From Bifidobacterium sp. ESL0800 (GTDB lineage Bacteria; Actinomycetota; Actinomycetes; Actinomycetales; Bifidobacteriaceae), in assembly GCF_029395355.1 (NCBI RefSeq), contig NZ_CP113913.1:806001-870000 (forward strand): DNA of 64,000 nucleotides, given 5' to 3'. Below the pieces are notes generated by a model that was not told the DNA's origin, ran no database searches, and was given only the letters and a program-made list of their open reading frames with translations. Position numbers and translations under genes: made by a program. Of this stretch, positions 18,732 to 27,558 are shown one piece after another; within the stretch, counting starts at the first letter, position 1, and each line of letters starts with the position of its first letter.

Positions 18732-18902
18732 GTGGCGGAGCGGGATATGCGATGTTCGGGCGTAAGACACGGCCTGAGCAAAATCAGAGATTTTGCCTTC
18801 GCGCGAGTCACGCGCTCACTTCGCCTAAACGGAGCCCACAGGGCTTCGTTCTTAACGGCTCAGCCCGGAGCGTCCCGAACATTGTATATCCCGCTCCGCC
18901 AC
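18732..18902 (+). repeat. Hairpin repeat family, copy D, complete
   Basis: A 171-bp element whose arms (18732-18760 and 18873-18902) pair almost without interruption, with two G-U type wobbles. An inner closing stem CTGAGC/GCTCAG leads to three hairpins: GCAAAATC/GATTTTGC (18778-18796), GCGCG/CGCGC (18801-18815) and AACGGAGCCC/GGGCTTCGTT (18828-18850). The right boundary CACGACTAACCGTTG is shared with copies C and E in near-identical form. It lies just downstream of the M20 peptidase gene and could end its transcript. Confidence 0.92.
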
Positions 18903-18937
18903 GACTAACCGTTGTAATGAAGCGAGCGAGCTAGCAG

Positions 18938-20305
18938 CTACTTGCCGAGCTTGTCTAGGATCAGGGCCTCGGTGAGGACGTTGTTTTTGAGGCTCGTCAG
19001 ATCGACGGACTCGTTGGGGCTGTGGGCGTTGCCCTTGGGGTCTTCGGGGCCGGTGACCAGAACCTGGGCGTCGGGGAAGATGCGCTGCAGTTCGGGGATG
19101 AACGGAATCGAACCGCCCTCACCCTTGTTGATCGGCTCGACGCCGAACGCCTCGCGCATCGATTTCAGCGCATCCTGGGTGGCCTCGGCGTCGGGATCCA
19201 TGCTCCAGCCCATTCCGGTATCAAGAGTGGAGACGGAAACTTCGGCGCCAAACGGGGCATGGCCGGTCAGGAAATCCGTGACAGCCTTGGCCGCGTCCTC
19301 GGGACGCTGGTCAGGCGCGGTGCGGATGGAAAGGCGGAAACGGGTCTCGTTGGCGATGACGTTGAACGAGCCCTCGACCGGGTGCGCATCGAATCCGATA
19401 ACCGAGATACTGGGCTTGGTCCACAGTCTCGAGGCCAACGAACCGGAGCCTGCGAGGCGATAGGAGGAGACCACCGAGGAATCGGCTCGGAAGCCGGCCT
19501 CGTCGAGGTCGCGCTGCAACCCTCCTACTGGGTCTCCGCCGGTGAGTCCGGGAATGTTCAGTGATCCGTCCTCGGCATACATCGAGGCAATGAGCATGGC
19601 CGACAAGGTATTCGTGTCGAGGATCGGACCGCCGAACTGTCCGGAATGCACCGGATGCTCCAGTGCCTTCACGGTGACGTCCAGGTCGGTGTTGCCTCGA
19701 AGGCTCGTGGTGAGACTCGGGATTTCGGCGCTCCAGTTGCCGGAGTCGGCCACGATGATGACATCCGAATCGAACGCGTCGCGGTGGGATTCGATGAAGG
19801 GGATGAAGCTCTCGGAGCCCATCTCCTCCTCGCCTTCGATGAAGACCTTGATATTGACCTTGAGATCATCGCCCAACGCGTGCAGCGCGCCGGAATGGAT
19901 GGCGATGCCACCGCCGTCGTCGGTCGCGCCGCGTCCGTAAAGGCGTCCGTCGATTTCGGTCGCCTTGAACGGGTCGGTGTCCCATGCCGAAGCGTCCGGG
20001 ACCGGTTGGACGTCATGGTGCGCATACAGCAATATGGTCGGAGCCTTGGGGTCGACGATCTTGGAACCGACCACCTCGAAAGCACCTGGGGTGCCGTCGG
20101 GATTCTTGGACTGCACTACTTTGGCGTCCACCCCACGCGCTTTCAGCTCGTCGGCCACAAATTGCGCCGAACGCCGCATGTGTTCCCCAGTGATGCCCTG
20201 CGCCGAAACGGATTTCAACGCGACCTTCCTGCTCAACAGATCGACTACACGCTCAAAATCGTCATCAACCCGCGAACGCAGTTCTTCCTTGCTCAATGCA
20301 GACAT
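18938..20305 (-). CDS. M20 family metallopeptidase (dipeptidase-like)
   Basis: Cytoplasmic zinc peptidase of the M20 family, about 455 residues, probably cleaving dipeptides or related amides. Metal and catalytic motifs are visible: YAHHDVQPVP (metal His and catalytic Asp), GRGATDDGGG (bridging Asp) and the general base and ligand glutamates in EGEEEMGSES. A dimerisation domain lies between the two halves of the catalytic domain. The start at 20305 has AAGGAGC upstream; an open frame continues 49 codons further without a ribosome site. It is divergent from the DUF3043 gene. The substrate is not deducible. Confidence 0.92.
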   Translation of the reverse strand: MSALSKEELRSRVDDDFERVVDLLSRKVALKSVSAQGITGEHMRRSAQFVADELKARGVDAKVVQSKNPDGTPGAFEVVGSKIVDPKAPTILLYAHHDVQPVPDASAWDTDPFKATEIDGRLYGRGATDDGGGIAIHSGALHALGDDLKVNIKVFIEGEEEMGSESFIPFIESHRDAFDSDVIIVADSGNWSAEIPSLTTSLRGNTDLDVTVKALEHPVHSGQFGGPILDTNTLSAMLIASMYAEDGSLNIPGLTGGDPVGGLQRDLDEAGFRADSSVVSSYRLAGSGSLASRLWTKPSISVIGFDAHPVEGSFNVIANETRFRLSIRTAPDQRPEDAAKAVTDFLTGHAPFGAEVSVSTLDTGMGWSMDPDAEATQDALKSMREAFGVEPINKGEGGSIPFIPELQRIFPDAQVLVTGPEDPKGNAHSPNESVDLTSLKNNVLTEALILDKLGK

Positions 20306-20403
20306 GTGATGCTCCTTGTCAAATTTGTTCGTTACCTCGATAATCACACAGACCCGGGAAAACGCGAGAAAATCACTGAAAATACCTTTATTCTCCGCTC
20401 TTT

Positions 20404-20425
20404 GCCTCGATTCGAGAGTCGAGGC
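20404..20425. promoter_or_regulatory. Palindrome in the M20/DUF3043 divergent promoter region
   Basis: GCCTCGA and TCGAGGC form a 7-bp inverted repeat around an 8-base centre, 20 bases before the DUF3043 start. It may be an operator or a 5'-leader hairpin. No regulator is suggested by the context. Confidence 0.35.
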
Positions 20426-20445
20426 TTGCCCGTAATCTCGAGAGA

Positions 20446-21066
20446 ATGACATGGAATCCCTTCAGCAAGGACAAAGACAAGGAAACGGCACAGAAATCCG
20501 TCGATTCCGCAGTGAACGAACCTGAGGAACAGGAAAGCAAAGGTCATCCCACACCAAAGCGCAAGGTCGCCGAGAAACGCAACCTCCACCCTCTCGTTCC
20601 CAAGAACCGCAAGGCCGACCGTAAGGCCGCCAAAGAGCGTATCAGAAAAAGGGAAGACGAACAGTACGATGCGATGCGCAACGGAGATGTGGCCCATATG
20701 CCACGTCTGGAACGCGACCCGGCGCATATCTATGTGCGCGATTACGTCGATGCCCGGTTCAATCTCGCCGAATACTTCATTCCGGTGATTTTCGGCGTCA
20801 TGATTTTCGGCATTATCATCGCCGTCAAGTGGCCGGAGCTTTACATGCCGATACTGATGCTGTCCTACGTCTATCTGATTGTCTCGGTCATCGACATCTT
20901 CCTGATGTGGCACAAGCTCAAGCAGAAGCTGATCGAGAAGTTCGGCGAAAAATCCGTGGCCAAAGGCACGCGCATGGGTTCCTACGCCTGGGGCCGCGCC
21001 CTTCAGCTCCGCCGTTGGCGTATCCCCAAGCCGACGTCCAAAAAACGCGGCAATTGGCCGAAGTAA
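20446..21066 (+). CDS. DUF3043 membrane protein
   Basis: Actinobacterial family of unknown function, 206 residues. The first 90 residues are highly charged (Lys, Glu, Arg), with NLHPLVPKNRKADRKAAKERI as the family hallmark. Two hydrophobic helices follow at about 111-128 and 132-152, then a basic C-terminal tail ending in PTSKKRGNWPK. The cytoplasmic tails suggest a role at the inner face of the membrane. It is followed by a clear terminator, so it is probably a single-gene unit. Confidence 0.9.
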   Translation: MTWNPFSKDKDKETAQKSVDSAVNEPEEQESKGHPTPKRKVAEKRNLHPLVPKNRKADRKAAKERIRKREDEQYDAMRNGDVAHMPRLERDPAHIYVRDYVDARFNLAEYFIPVIFGVMIFGIIIAVKWPELYMPILMLSYVYLIVSVIDIFLMWHKLKQKLIEKFGEKSVAKGTRMGSYAWGRALQLRRWRIPKPTSKKRGNWPK

Positions 21067-21095
21067 GCCGGACACGCTGAATCGTTGCCCCAAGA

Positions 21096-21144
21096 AAAAT
21101 GCCTTTGTACGCTTTCATAGGATTGCGTGCGAAGGCATTTTGTG
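21096..21144 (+). terminator. Terminator after the DUF3043 gene
   Basis: AAAATGCCTT, a second short pairing GTACGC/GCGTGC, and AAGGCATTTT form a long stem ending in TTTTGTG. This is a typical intrinsic terminator, symmetrical enough to act in both directions. Confidence 0.8.
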
Positions 21145-21220
21145 TCTCTGGGCACAATCAGTACCTGCGTTTTCCTTAACTGCCGGTTAGTATTGGCGTT
21201 GATAAGATTTTGGAGCGAAC

Positions 21221-22768
21221 ATGCAGAATACACATATCGACATCGCCGTCATCGGCGGGGGTCCTGGCGGATACGCCACGGCACTGCGAGCCAGCGAACT
21301 GGGGCTTTCGGTCATCCTGGTCAATCGCGAAGAACGGCTCGGCGGCACCTGTCTCAATCGCGGGTGTATCCCCTCCAAAGCACTGATCACCGCGACGCGG
21401 GCGATTCACAATGTCAGTGACGCGAAGCGTATGGGGATCGACGCGAGTATCGACAGCATCGATTTCGCGAAACTCGCAGCCTTCAAGGACAATGCCGTGA
21501 AGACGATGACCGACGGACTCGCCTCACTGCTTGCCGCCAGAAAAGTGAACGTCGTCAAAGGCGAGGCCTCAATCGTCGAGAATCATCGTGTCAGAGTAAC
21601 CACTGATGTAGCGAATACCGACAATCGCAGCGCCGACGATGCTACAGTGCCGGAACGCACTTCGAAAAACGACGCTCAATCCGTCAACAACTCGAACAAC
21701 CCGGATAGTCCAGACAGCTCTTCTTCCTTCGAGATCAACGCTGACAACATCGTGATAGCCACCGGCTCACGTCCAAGGCCGTTGCCGGACCATCCTTTTG
21801 CAGGCCGGATAATCGACTCGACCCAGGCGCTCGATCTGCCTCGATTCCCCAAGTCCGCCGTCATAGTCGGCGCCGGGGCCGTAGCGGTGGAATTCGCTTC
21901 GATGTGGAACGCGGCGGGCGTCGACGTGACCATGCTGATTCGTCACGAACGCGTGCTCTCCCATATGCACCACCGCACGTCGATGGCACTGACGCGGGCA
22001 CTGGCCCGAAACGGAGTGCACATCGTCACCCACAGCCACCTCACCGATGTCAAAAACGCACCGAACGGATCAGAGGCAACAGTCAGCTACGCCTGCGACA
22101 AGGACAAAAACGGAACCGAGCACGAGGTTCAGGCCGACGTCGTGTTGGCGGCCATCGGACGCGATCCGAATACGAATGCCGATTGGTTCAAGGACGCCGG
22201 CATCGAACTGGACGAGCATGATCTGGTGAACACCGATGCCAATGGCGCCACCAGCCAACCCGGAATCTGGGCGGTGGGCGACATCACGCAAGGCCCGGCC
22301 CTCGCCTACCGCGCCTTCGAACAGGGCATCGTCATCGCCGAATCCATCGCCGGCCTCAATCCCAAGCCCGTCGACAACGCCACGGTTCCCGTTGTCGTCT
22401 TCTCGACCCCGGAATTCGCCAGCGTGGGGCTGACGCTCGAAAAGGCAAAGGCCAACCCTGATATCCATGACCCCAAAGAGACCGTCTACCCGATGATGGG
22501 CAACGCGCGCATCCTCATGAGCGGCGAGCCCGGCTCGATGTCTGTGGTCACCGGGTCGCATGACGACAGACCCGATACACCGGTAATCCTGGGAGTCCAC
22601 ATGCTCGCCCCGGACGCGGGCGACCTGATCGCCGAGGCCGAACAGCTCGTCGGCAACCGCGTGCCGCTCGGCGACGCCGCACGTCTCATCCACCCGCATC
22701 CCACTTTCAGCGAGGCGTTCGGCGAGGTCCTGCTCAAAGCGGATGGACGACCCTTGCACACCAGATAA
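21221..22768 (+). CDS. lpdA: Dihydrolipoamide-dehydrogenase-like FAD/NAD disulfide oxidoreductase
   Basis: Flavoprotein of the class I disulfide reductase family, 515 residues. Motifs: the FAD-binding GGGPGGYATAL (12-22), the redox pair GGTCLNRGCIPSKAL with cysteines at about 44 and 49, an NAD-binding VGAGAVAVEFASMW, and the C-terminal HPHPTFSEAF carrying the catalytic His-Glu dyad. A hydrophilic insert rich in Asn, Ser and Asp (about 127-170) interrupts the sequence before the IATGS motif. No lipoylated partner or 2-oxoacid dehydrogenase genes are near it, and bifidobacteria are known to lack pyruvate dehydrogenase, so the natural electron partner is unclear. Confidence 0.9.
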   Translation: MQNTHIDIAVIGGGPGGYATALRASELGLSVILVNREERLGGTCLNRGCIPSKALITATRAIHNVSDAKRMGIDASIDSIDFAKLAAFKDNAVKTMTDGLASLLAARKVNVVKGEASIVENHRVRVTTDVANTDNRSADDATVPERTSKNDAQSVNNSNNPDSPDSSSSFEINADNIVIATGSRPRPLPDHPFAGRIIDSTQALDLPRFPKSAVIVGAGAVAVEFASMWNAAGVDVTMLIRHERVLSHMHHRTSMALTRALARNGVHIVTHSHLTDVKNAPNGSEATVSYACDKDKNGTEHEVQADVVLAAIGRDPNTNADWFKDAGIELDEHDLVNTDANGATSQPGIWAVGDITQGPALAYRAFEQGIVIAESIAGLNPKPVDNATVPVVVFSTPEFASVGLTLEKAKANPDIHDPKETVYPMMGNARILMSGEPGSMSVVTGSHDDRPDTPVILGVHMLAPDAGDLIAEAEQLVGNRVPLGDAARLIHPHPTFSEAFGEVLLKADGRPLHTR

Positions 22769-22889
22769 ATCCCCACGAATTCGCAACAGGTTTTCGCATA
22801 GATGACCTGACCGCATGTTTTGCGTCGCAACCACTCCCTAAAATCGTGATTTAGTTTGTTCGTGCCTGATAATACAAGTGAGGAAGTCG

Positions 22890-23684
22890 ATGGCCAAAGA
22901 GAAAAAGGCGAAAAAAGACAAGAAAAAGGGCCCAAAGGTCATCAATCAGATTCGCCAGATCTATAAGTACACGCACGCGGAAGACAGGGCGCTCCCCTGG
23001 CTGCTTGCCGGCGCCTTCCTGCTGCCGGTGGTCGTCGGGGTCATCGTCGGTCTGTTGATGCACTGGAGCTGGCTCACCTGGATATTCATGGTCATCTTGC
23101 TGGTGATGGTAGGTGTGCTGCTCTTCACCATGACACTGACCAACCGCGCGGACAAGGTCGGCTATGCCAAGCTGGAAGGTCAGCCGGGAGCAGCCGTCAG
23201 CGTGCTCGGCAACATCAACAAGGCCGGCTATAACTTCCCTCAGACCCCGGTCTGGATCGATCCGAAGACCAAAGAGGCGATTTGGCGCGGAACGGGATAC
23301 AACGGCATCTACCTGTTGGCCGAAGGCAGCGAAAGCCGCACGAAACGTCCGCTGGAACGCCAGAAGCAGTCCATCAAAGGCGTGACCGCCGGAAGCGATA
23401 TCCCGGTCTTCACCATTTCGGTGGGTACTGGGGAAGGCCAGGTCCGGCTCAAGGACCTGCGTAAAACCGTCTTGAAGTGCAAGAGCTATGAGCCCGTCGA
23501 ACACAAATTCGCTTTTATGAACAAGATTCATCCACGCCGTCGCTTCGTGCTTACCAAGGACGAGCTCGAAACCCTCAACGGACGCTTGCGCACCCTACAG
23601 GAAAAGCGCGGACTCGGCATCCCCAAGGGCATGGACCCCACACGCCCGCAGCATATCAGTCGTCGGGCCATGCGTGGCCGGTGA
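22890..23684 (+). CDS. DUF4191 membrane protein
   Basis: Actinobacterial family of unknown function, about 264 residues. A lysine-rich N-terminus (AKEKKAKKDKKKGPK) is followed by two membrane helices at about 38-60 and 65-85, then a mostly soluble basic C-terminal domain. The start at 22890 is preferred over a GTG four codons upstream because AGGAAG lies just before it. The family often sits next to lipoic-acid or glutamine synthetase genes in actinobacteria, which agrees with lpdA upstream and glnA downstream here. A strong terminator follows. Confidence 0.9.
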   Translation: MAKEKKAKKDKKKGPKVINQIRQIYKYTHAEDRALPWLLAGAFLLPVVVGVIVGLLMHWSWLTWIFMVILLVMVGVLLFTMTLTNRADKVGYAKLEGQPGAAVSVLGNINKAGYNFPQTPVWIDPKTKEAIWRGTGYNGIYLLAEGSESRTKRPLERQKQSIKGVTAGSDIPVFTISVGTGEGQVRLKDLRKTVLKCKSYEPVEHKFAFMNKIHPRRRFVLTKDELETLNGRLRTLQEKRGLGIPKGMDPTRPQHISRRAMRGR

Positions 23685-23687
23685 CCC

Positions 23688-23724
23688 CATCCTCTCGTGA
23701 CCAAATTGCGAGAGGATTTTTTAT
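23688..23724 (+). terminator. Intrinsic terminator after the DUF4191 gene
   Basis: ATCCTCTCG (23689-23697) and CGAGAGGAT (23709-23717) form a perfect 9-bp stem, followed by TTTTTTAT. This is a textbook rho-independent signal. Confidence 0.93.
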
Positions 23725-23773
23725 ATTTGATTTCCCTGAAATTCAAACGAATATCAATTGAAAAACGCCTTAC

Positions 23774-23811
23774 GAAACATATTCGTAACCGAACGCGCGA
23801 CGTGACGAAAC
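23774..23811 (+). promoter_or_regulatory. GlnR-like box in the glnA leader (tentative)
   Basis: GAAAC-n6-GTAAC (23774-23789) followed by GTGACGAAAC (23802-23811) resembles the GAAAC/GTnAC half-sites with six-base spacers known for actinobacterial GlnR. The gene downstream fits, but the box is partial and the presence of GlnR in this organism is not shown. Confidence 0.3.
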
Positions 23812-23860
23812 TCATTACTCTACACTTGAAACTTGTTAGTACAACGAAAGGAGCGGTCCA

Positions 23861-25297
23861 TTGACTGCACTTGAAACGAAGGAAGACCTCGAAGCCCTCA
23901 TCAATACGGAAGGTGTCGAATACATCTCCGTGCGCTTCACCGACCTCTTGGGAGGCCAGCAGCACTTCACCGTGCCGGCCAGCGAATTCCTCAAGGACGC
24001 CTTCACCGACGGCGAGCCGTTCGACGGATCGTCCATCCGCGGCTTCCAAGCCATCGAAAACTCCGATATGAAGCTCGTGCCCGACGTCTCCACGGCGTTC
24101 CTCGACCCGTTCCGCAAGCATAAGACGCTCGTTGTCTCGCACTCCGTGGTCGACCCGATCACCATGGAGCCCTATTCGCGCGATCCGCGTCAGGTCGCCG
24201 CCAAGGCCGAAGCCTACATCAAGTCCACCGGCGTGGCCGACACCGCCTGCTTCGCCCCTGAGGCCGAATTCTTCCTGTTCGATTCCGTACGCTATGAGAA
24301 CACGATGCAGCGTTCCTTCTACGAAGTCGATTCCGTCGAAGCCCCGTGGAACACGGGCGCCGAAGTCGAGGCCGATGGCTCGGCGAACATCGGCTTCAAG
24401 AACCGCGTCAAGGGCGGCTACTTCCCGCCCGCTCCGCAGGACCACAACCAGGACCTGCGCGACGATATGGTCGCCAATCTGCAGAAGGTCGGCCTGATCC
24501 TCGAGCGCAGCCACCACGAGGTCGGCGGCGCCGGCCAGCAGGAGATCAACTACCGCTTCAACACGCTGCAGCACGCCGGCGATGACCTGCAGAAGTACAA
24601 GTACGTCGTGCACGAGACCGCGTTCGAGGCGGGCAAGGCCGTGACCTTCATGCCCAAGCCGATCGCCGGCGACAACGGCACCGGCATGCACTGCCACCAG
24701 TCGCTCTGGAAGGACGGCAAGCCGCTCTTCTACGATGAGAACGGCTACGGCGGCCTTTCCGACATCGCCCGCTGGTATATCGGAGGACTCATTAAGCACG
24801 CCTCTTCGGTGCTCGCGTTCACCAACCCGTCGCTCAACTCCTACAAGCGTCTGGTGCCCGGCTACGAAGCCCCGACGAACCTTGTCTACTCGGCCCGCAA
24901 CCGCTCGGCGGCCATCCGCATCCCGTTCGCCGGCACCGCCCCGGCGGCCAAGCGCATCGAGTTCCGCGTCCCCGATCCCTCCTGCAACCCGTTCCTCGCC
25001 TTCTCGGCCCAGCTGATGGCCGGCATGGACGGCGTCCTGAACCACATCGAGCCCCCGGCTCCGGTCGACAAGGACATCTACGAGCTGCCGCCAGAGGAGC
25101 TGGACAACATGAAGCATGTTCCGGCCTCGCTGGGCGAAGCGATGGATGCGCTCGAGCAGGACAACGACTTCCTGACCGCGGGCGACGTCTTCACCTCCGA
25201 CTTGATCGAGACCTGGATCAAGCTCAAGCGCGACGAGATCGACCAGCAGCGTCTGGCCCCTACCCCGCTCGAGTACGAGCTCTACTTCAACTGCTGA
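23861..25297 (+). CDS. glnA: Glutamine synthetase type I
   Basis: ATP-dependent synthesis of glutamine from glutamate and ammonia, a dodecameric cytoplasmic enzyme. At 478 residues it matches the GSI-beta class. Visible motifs: DGSSIRGF near the start, AEFFLFD (metal ligand), GTGMHCHQS (ATP and glutamate site), and the IYELPPEE region near residue 400 whose tyrosine is the adenylylation target in this class. The start is TTG at 23861, set by AAAGGAGCG upstream. A palindromic terminator follows. Regulation by adenylylation is expected from the tyrosine motif; the adenylyltransferase is not in the window. Confidence 0.97.
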   Translation: MTALETKEDLEALINTEGVEYISVRFTDLLGGQQHFTVPASEFLKDAFTDGEPFDGSSIRGFQAIENSDMKLVPDVSTAFLDPFRKHKTLVVSHSVVDPITMEPYSRDPRQVAAKAEAYIKSTGVADTACFAPEAEFFLFDSVRYENTMQRSFYEVDSVEAPWNTGAEVEADGSANIGFKNRVKGGYFPPAPQDHNQDLRDDMVANLQKVGLILERSHHEVGGAGQQEINYRFNTLQHAGDDLQKYKYVVHETAFEAGKAVTFMPKPIAGDNGTGMHCHQSLWKDGKPLFYDENGYGGLSDIARWYIGGLIKHASSVLAFTNPSLNSYKRLVPGYEAPTNLVYSARNRSAAIRIPFAGTAPAAKRIEFRVPDPSCNPFLAFSAQLMAGMDGVLNHIEPPAPVDKDIYELPPEELDNMKHVPASLGEAMDALEQDNDFLTAGDVFTSDLIETWIKLKRDEIDQQRLAPTPLEYELYFNC

Positions 25298-25344
25298 TTG
25301 CCTTTTGATCGTCTTTGACGCTGAGCCATTCGCGTCAACGCTAT

Positions 25345-25380
25345 GATATCCCCGATAAGCCCAGGCTTTTCGGGGATATC
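25345..25380 (+). terminator. Hairpin terminator after glnA
   Basis: GATATCCCCGA (25345-25355) and TCGGGGATATC (25370-25380) form a perfect 11-bp stem. Only a short T-rich tail follows (CTGTTTCC), so termination may be partial. Confidence 0.75.
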
Positions 25381-25463
25381 CTGTTTCCGGCCGACACCGT
25401 CCACACGGATTCCAGCCTTGGCGATATTCTTGAGTCATATTGCCAATGAGGGAAGAGGAAGAA

Positions 25464-26552
25464 TTGAGATTTTGCAAGAACTGCGGGACGCCGCTTGACG
25501 ATGGTGCATCATTCTGTCTGCATTGTGGAACCAAGGCTGCCCCGTCATACCCGCAAGCCGATACGAACGTTTCCGCCCCACCGCTACCTTCAGCACTCCG
25601 GGCGGACCCCACTACCGCCTCCTTCCCGGCTCCACCTATGCCCGCGTCACAGCAAACAGCCTCCGGCATTCCTCTGCCCGTCATGCCAAGTGAATCTCAC
25701 GTGACGTATTCCCCGCGTCCGTCCGATAAGGCTATGATTGAAGCCGCAAGCCCTCGGTATGGTACAGAAAACAAGCAAACCTCAGCAGTGCCGCCGGCCC
25801 AAACACAGTCGTTGTCGCAGCCCCTGCAAACAGCTCCGGCCATCGCACCCGTCCAGCCGCTGACCGAGCCCATGGCCGTACCCGCGGCCCGGAAAACCGG
25901 AACGCACCGCAACGTCGCCATCGCTCTTTGTATTGCTTTCGTCGCAGTGATACTGATCGTGGCGGCCACCATGTTCTTCGGCAGAGCAGGTTCGTCGCCG
26001 ACCGGCGGCTTCGGCAAGCCCGGGGCCCCTGCCGGAACGTGGTCGATTCACGTCAACGGCGAAGGCTACGACGTCAACGCCATCTCGCTTAACGTGGAGC
26101 AGAGCGGGAAAATGACGATGTCGATGATGGGAATAAAACTCGGCACCGGCCATTTCTCAGTCAAAGACTATACCGGCGACAGCGTCACCTACAGCGTGGA
26201 TCACTTCAAGGCTGCCGGCAACAACGGCCAGCAATGGGACGACGTGCCGATGACATTGACCATCCCACGCCGCGGCATCGAAGGCGATTGGGAGATCCAC
26301 TACACCGAAGACGGCAAGGCCAACGACATGTCGGCGAAGGTGAGCAGCAACGGCGGCATCAAATATGCGTGGGACCTCAACGGTTCGAAAGATTGGTACG
26401 ACGGGACGTGGCAGTCGAGCGAAGGCAGCTCGGCGAAGAAATCATATAAGATCTCGCTGCCGCCGAGCGTGACGAAAAACCAATCGTATCTGGGAGACGA
26501 CAACGACATCAAGGATCTTTCCATCATCTTCGACATGCCTTCGAACCGCTGA
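25464..26552 (+). CDS. Zinc-ribbon membrane protein of unknown function
   Basis: The N-terminal zinc ribbon has CKNCG and CLHCG, four cysteines for one zinc. A Pro/Ser/Thr-rich linker (about 30-145) precedes one transmembrane helix (about 152-175, IALCIAFVAVILIVAATMFFG). The remaining 185 residues form an extracytoplasmic domain with a lipocalin-like beta character (repeated short strands, KDYTGDSVTYSVDHF). I favour the TTG at 25464, which has GAGGAAG upstream and gives the common MRFCKNCG start; ATG at 25446 and TTG at 25440 are in-frame alternatives. No function can be assigned; such ribbon-anchor-domain proteins may sense or organise the envelope. Confidence 0.82.
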   Translation: MRFCKNCGTPLDDGASFCLHCGTKAAPSYPQADTNVSAPPLPSALRADPTTASFPAPPMPASQQTASGIPLPVMPSESHVTYSPRPSDKAMIEAASPRYGTENKQTSAVPPAQTQSLSQPLQTAPAIAPVQPLTEPMAVPAARKTGTHRNVAIALCIAFVAVILIVAATMFFGRAGSSPTGGFGKPGAPAGTWSIHVNGEGYDVNAISLNVEQSGKMTMSMMGIKLGTGHFSVKDYTGDSVTYSVDHFKAAGNNGQQWDDVPMTLTIPRRGIEGDWEIHYTEDGKANDMSAKVSSNGGIKYAWDLNGSKDWYDGTWQSSEGSSAKKSYKISLPPSVTKNQSYLGDDNDIKDLSIIFDMPSNR

Positions 26553-26683
26553 TGGACCGATCTCTAAAACAGATCAAAGACACGACGTGCTGACGATTTA
26601 CAAATACCCGCAAACCGCTTGCCGCTCATCAGTGCAATACACTGAAGTATCTGATTACCATTGACAAGATTCAAGCGCCAAGA

Positions 26684-27388
26684 TCAGCCTTCAGCCACAT
26701 CCGAACCGTCGGATCTGTTATTGCTCGTATCGACGAGTCCAGCGGCTTCGAAGACCCTCTTGTATATCTTGCGAATCGTCTCCTGCTTGCGCCGATTGTA
26801 ATCCGATGGCAATTCACCGGTCTTGGCCGTATACTCGGCAGCCTTGCATTTTGTCTCACCATACCAATCACGGTCGGCTTCATTCATGCGCAGCCAATTA
26901 CGGAACAGCAGATGTCGTATGGCCTCGGGCGAGCCGAGCGACCAGACGTGCAGGTTGCATGCCGGATTGTCGCCGCGGAACATGCGATGCCCGTACCACC
27001 ATGGCTCACGGATGACCAGCCGAAACCCCGACCGCTCAAGCGCGGGAACGTATGAGCCTTCTTTGTCCGAATCCGCAACGGTAAGATCGATGTCAATCAC
27101 CGGTTTCGCGGCCAAACCTGAAACAGAGGTTGAACCGATATGCTCAATGGAAAGAACCCTAAAGCCAAGTGCTTCGACGATTGTTGCCCGCAACCGGTCA
27201 AAACGTTCTGGCCAGGACGGATCGTAAGGGACAACAGCAATATCACGCCTCGTCTCTGTACCGGAGACAAACGGCGACATGCCTTGAGGGGCGGGAGCGT
27301 CATCAAATGTCGTAATTGACTTGCGAAAGGCGGCTGAAAAAGACTGTGCGTCGCAAACATCAATACCACTGTTTGTTATATCTGTCAT
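26684..27388 (-). CDS. GrpB/UPF0157 family nucleotidyltransferase-like protein
   Basis: Member of the GrpB family, which has a nucleotidyltransferase fold; biochemical role in most bacteria is unknown. The core begins at VVPYDPSWPERFDRLRATI, and the family signature EHIGSTSVSGLAAKPVIDIDL follows, with the two aspartates expected for metal binding. About 50 residues precede the core, longer than usual. The start at 27388 has GAAGGAT upstream. The C-terminal part includes an FRNWLR segment and a lysine-rich end. It lies alone between glnA-associated genes and the Mrp gene. Confidence 0.85.
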   Translation of the reverse strand: MTDITNSGIDVCDAQSFSAAFRKSITTFDDAPAPQGMSPFVSGTETRRDIAVVPYDPSWPERFDRLRATIVEALGFRVLSIEHIGSTSVSGLAAKPVIDIDLTVADSDKEGSYVPALERSGFRLVIREPWWYGHRMFRGDNPACNLHVWSLGSPEAIRHLLFRNWLRMNEADRDWYGETKCKAAEYTAKTGELPSDYNRRKQETIRKIYKRVFEAAGLVDTSNNRSDGSDVAEG

Positions 27389-27558
27389 AAGCGCATCCTT
27401 CTCGAGTCGGTAATCCACAAACGTTCATCACAACAAACCTGATAAAGCCATAAGCTACCGCCAAAAATCCTTAATACTACGGATACCTTCCAATTTTACG
27501 CGACGTGTCTCCAGCCGAAGGAGCATCCGAATAGATGGACACGGAAAATGTGAGTCTC

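Noticed and set aside
18343..18902. An insertion sequence at copies C and D
   Set aside because: There is no transposase gene, the elements are only about 170 bp, and no convincing target-site duplications flank them.
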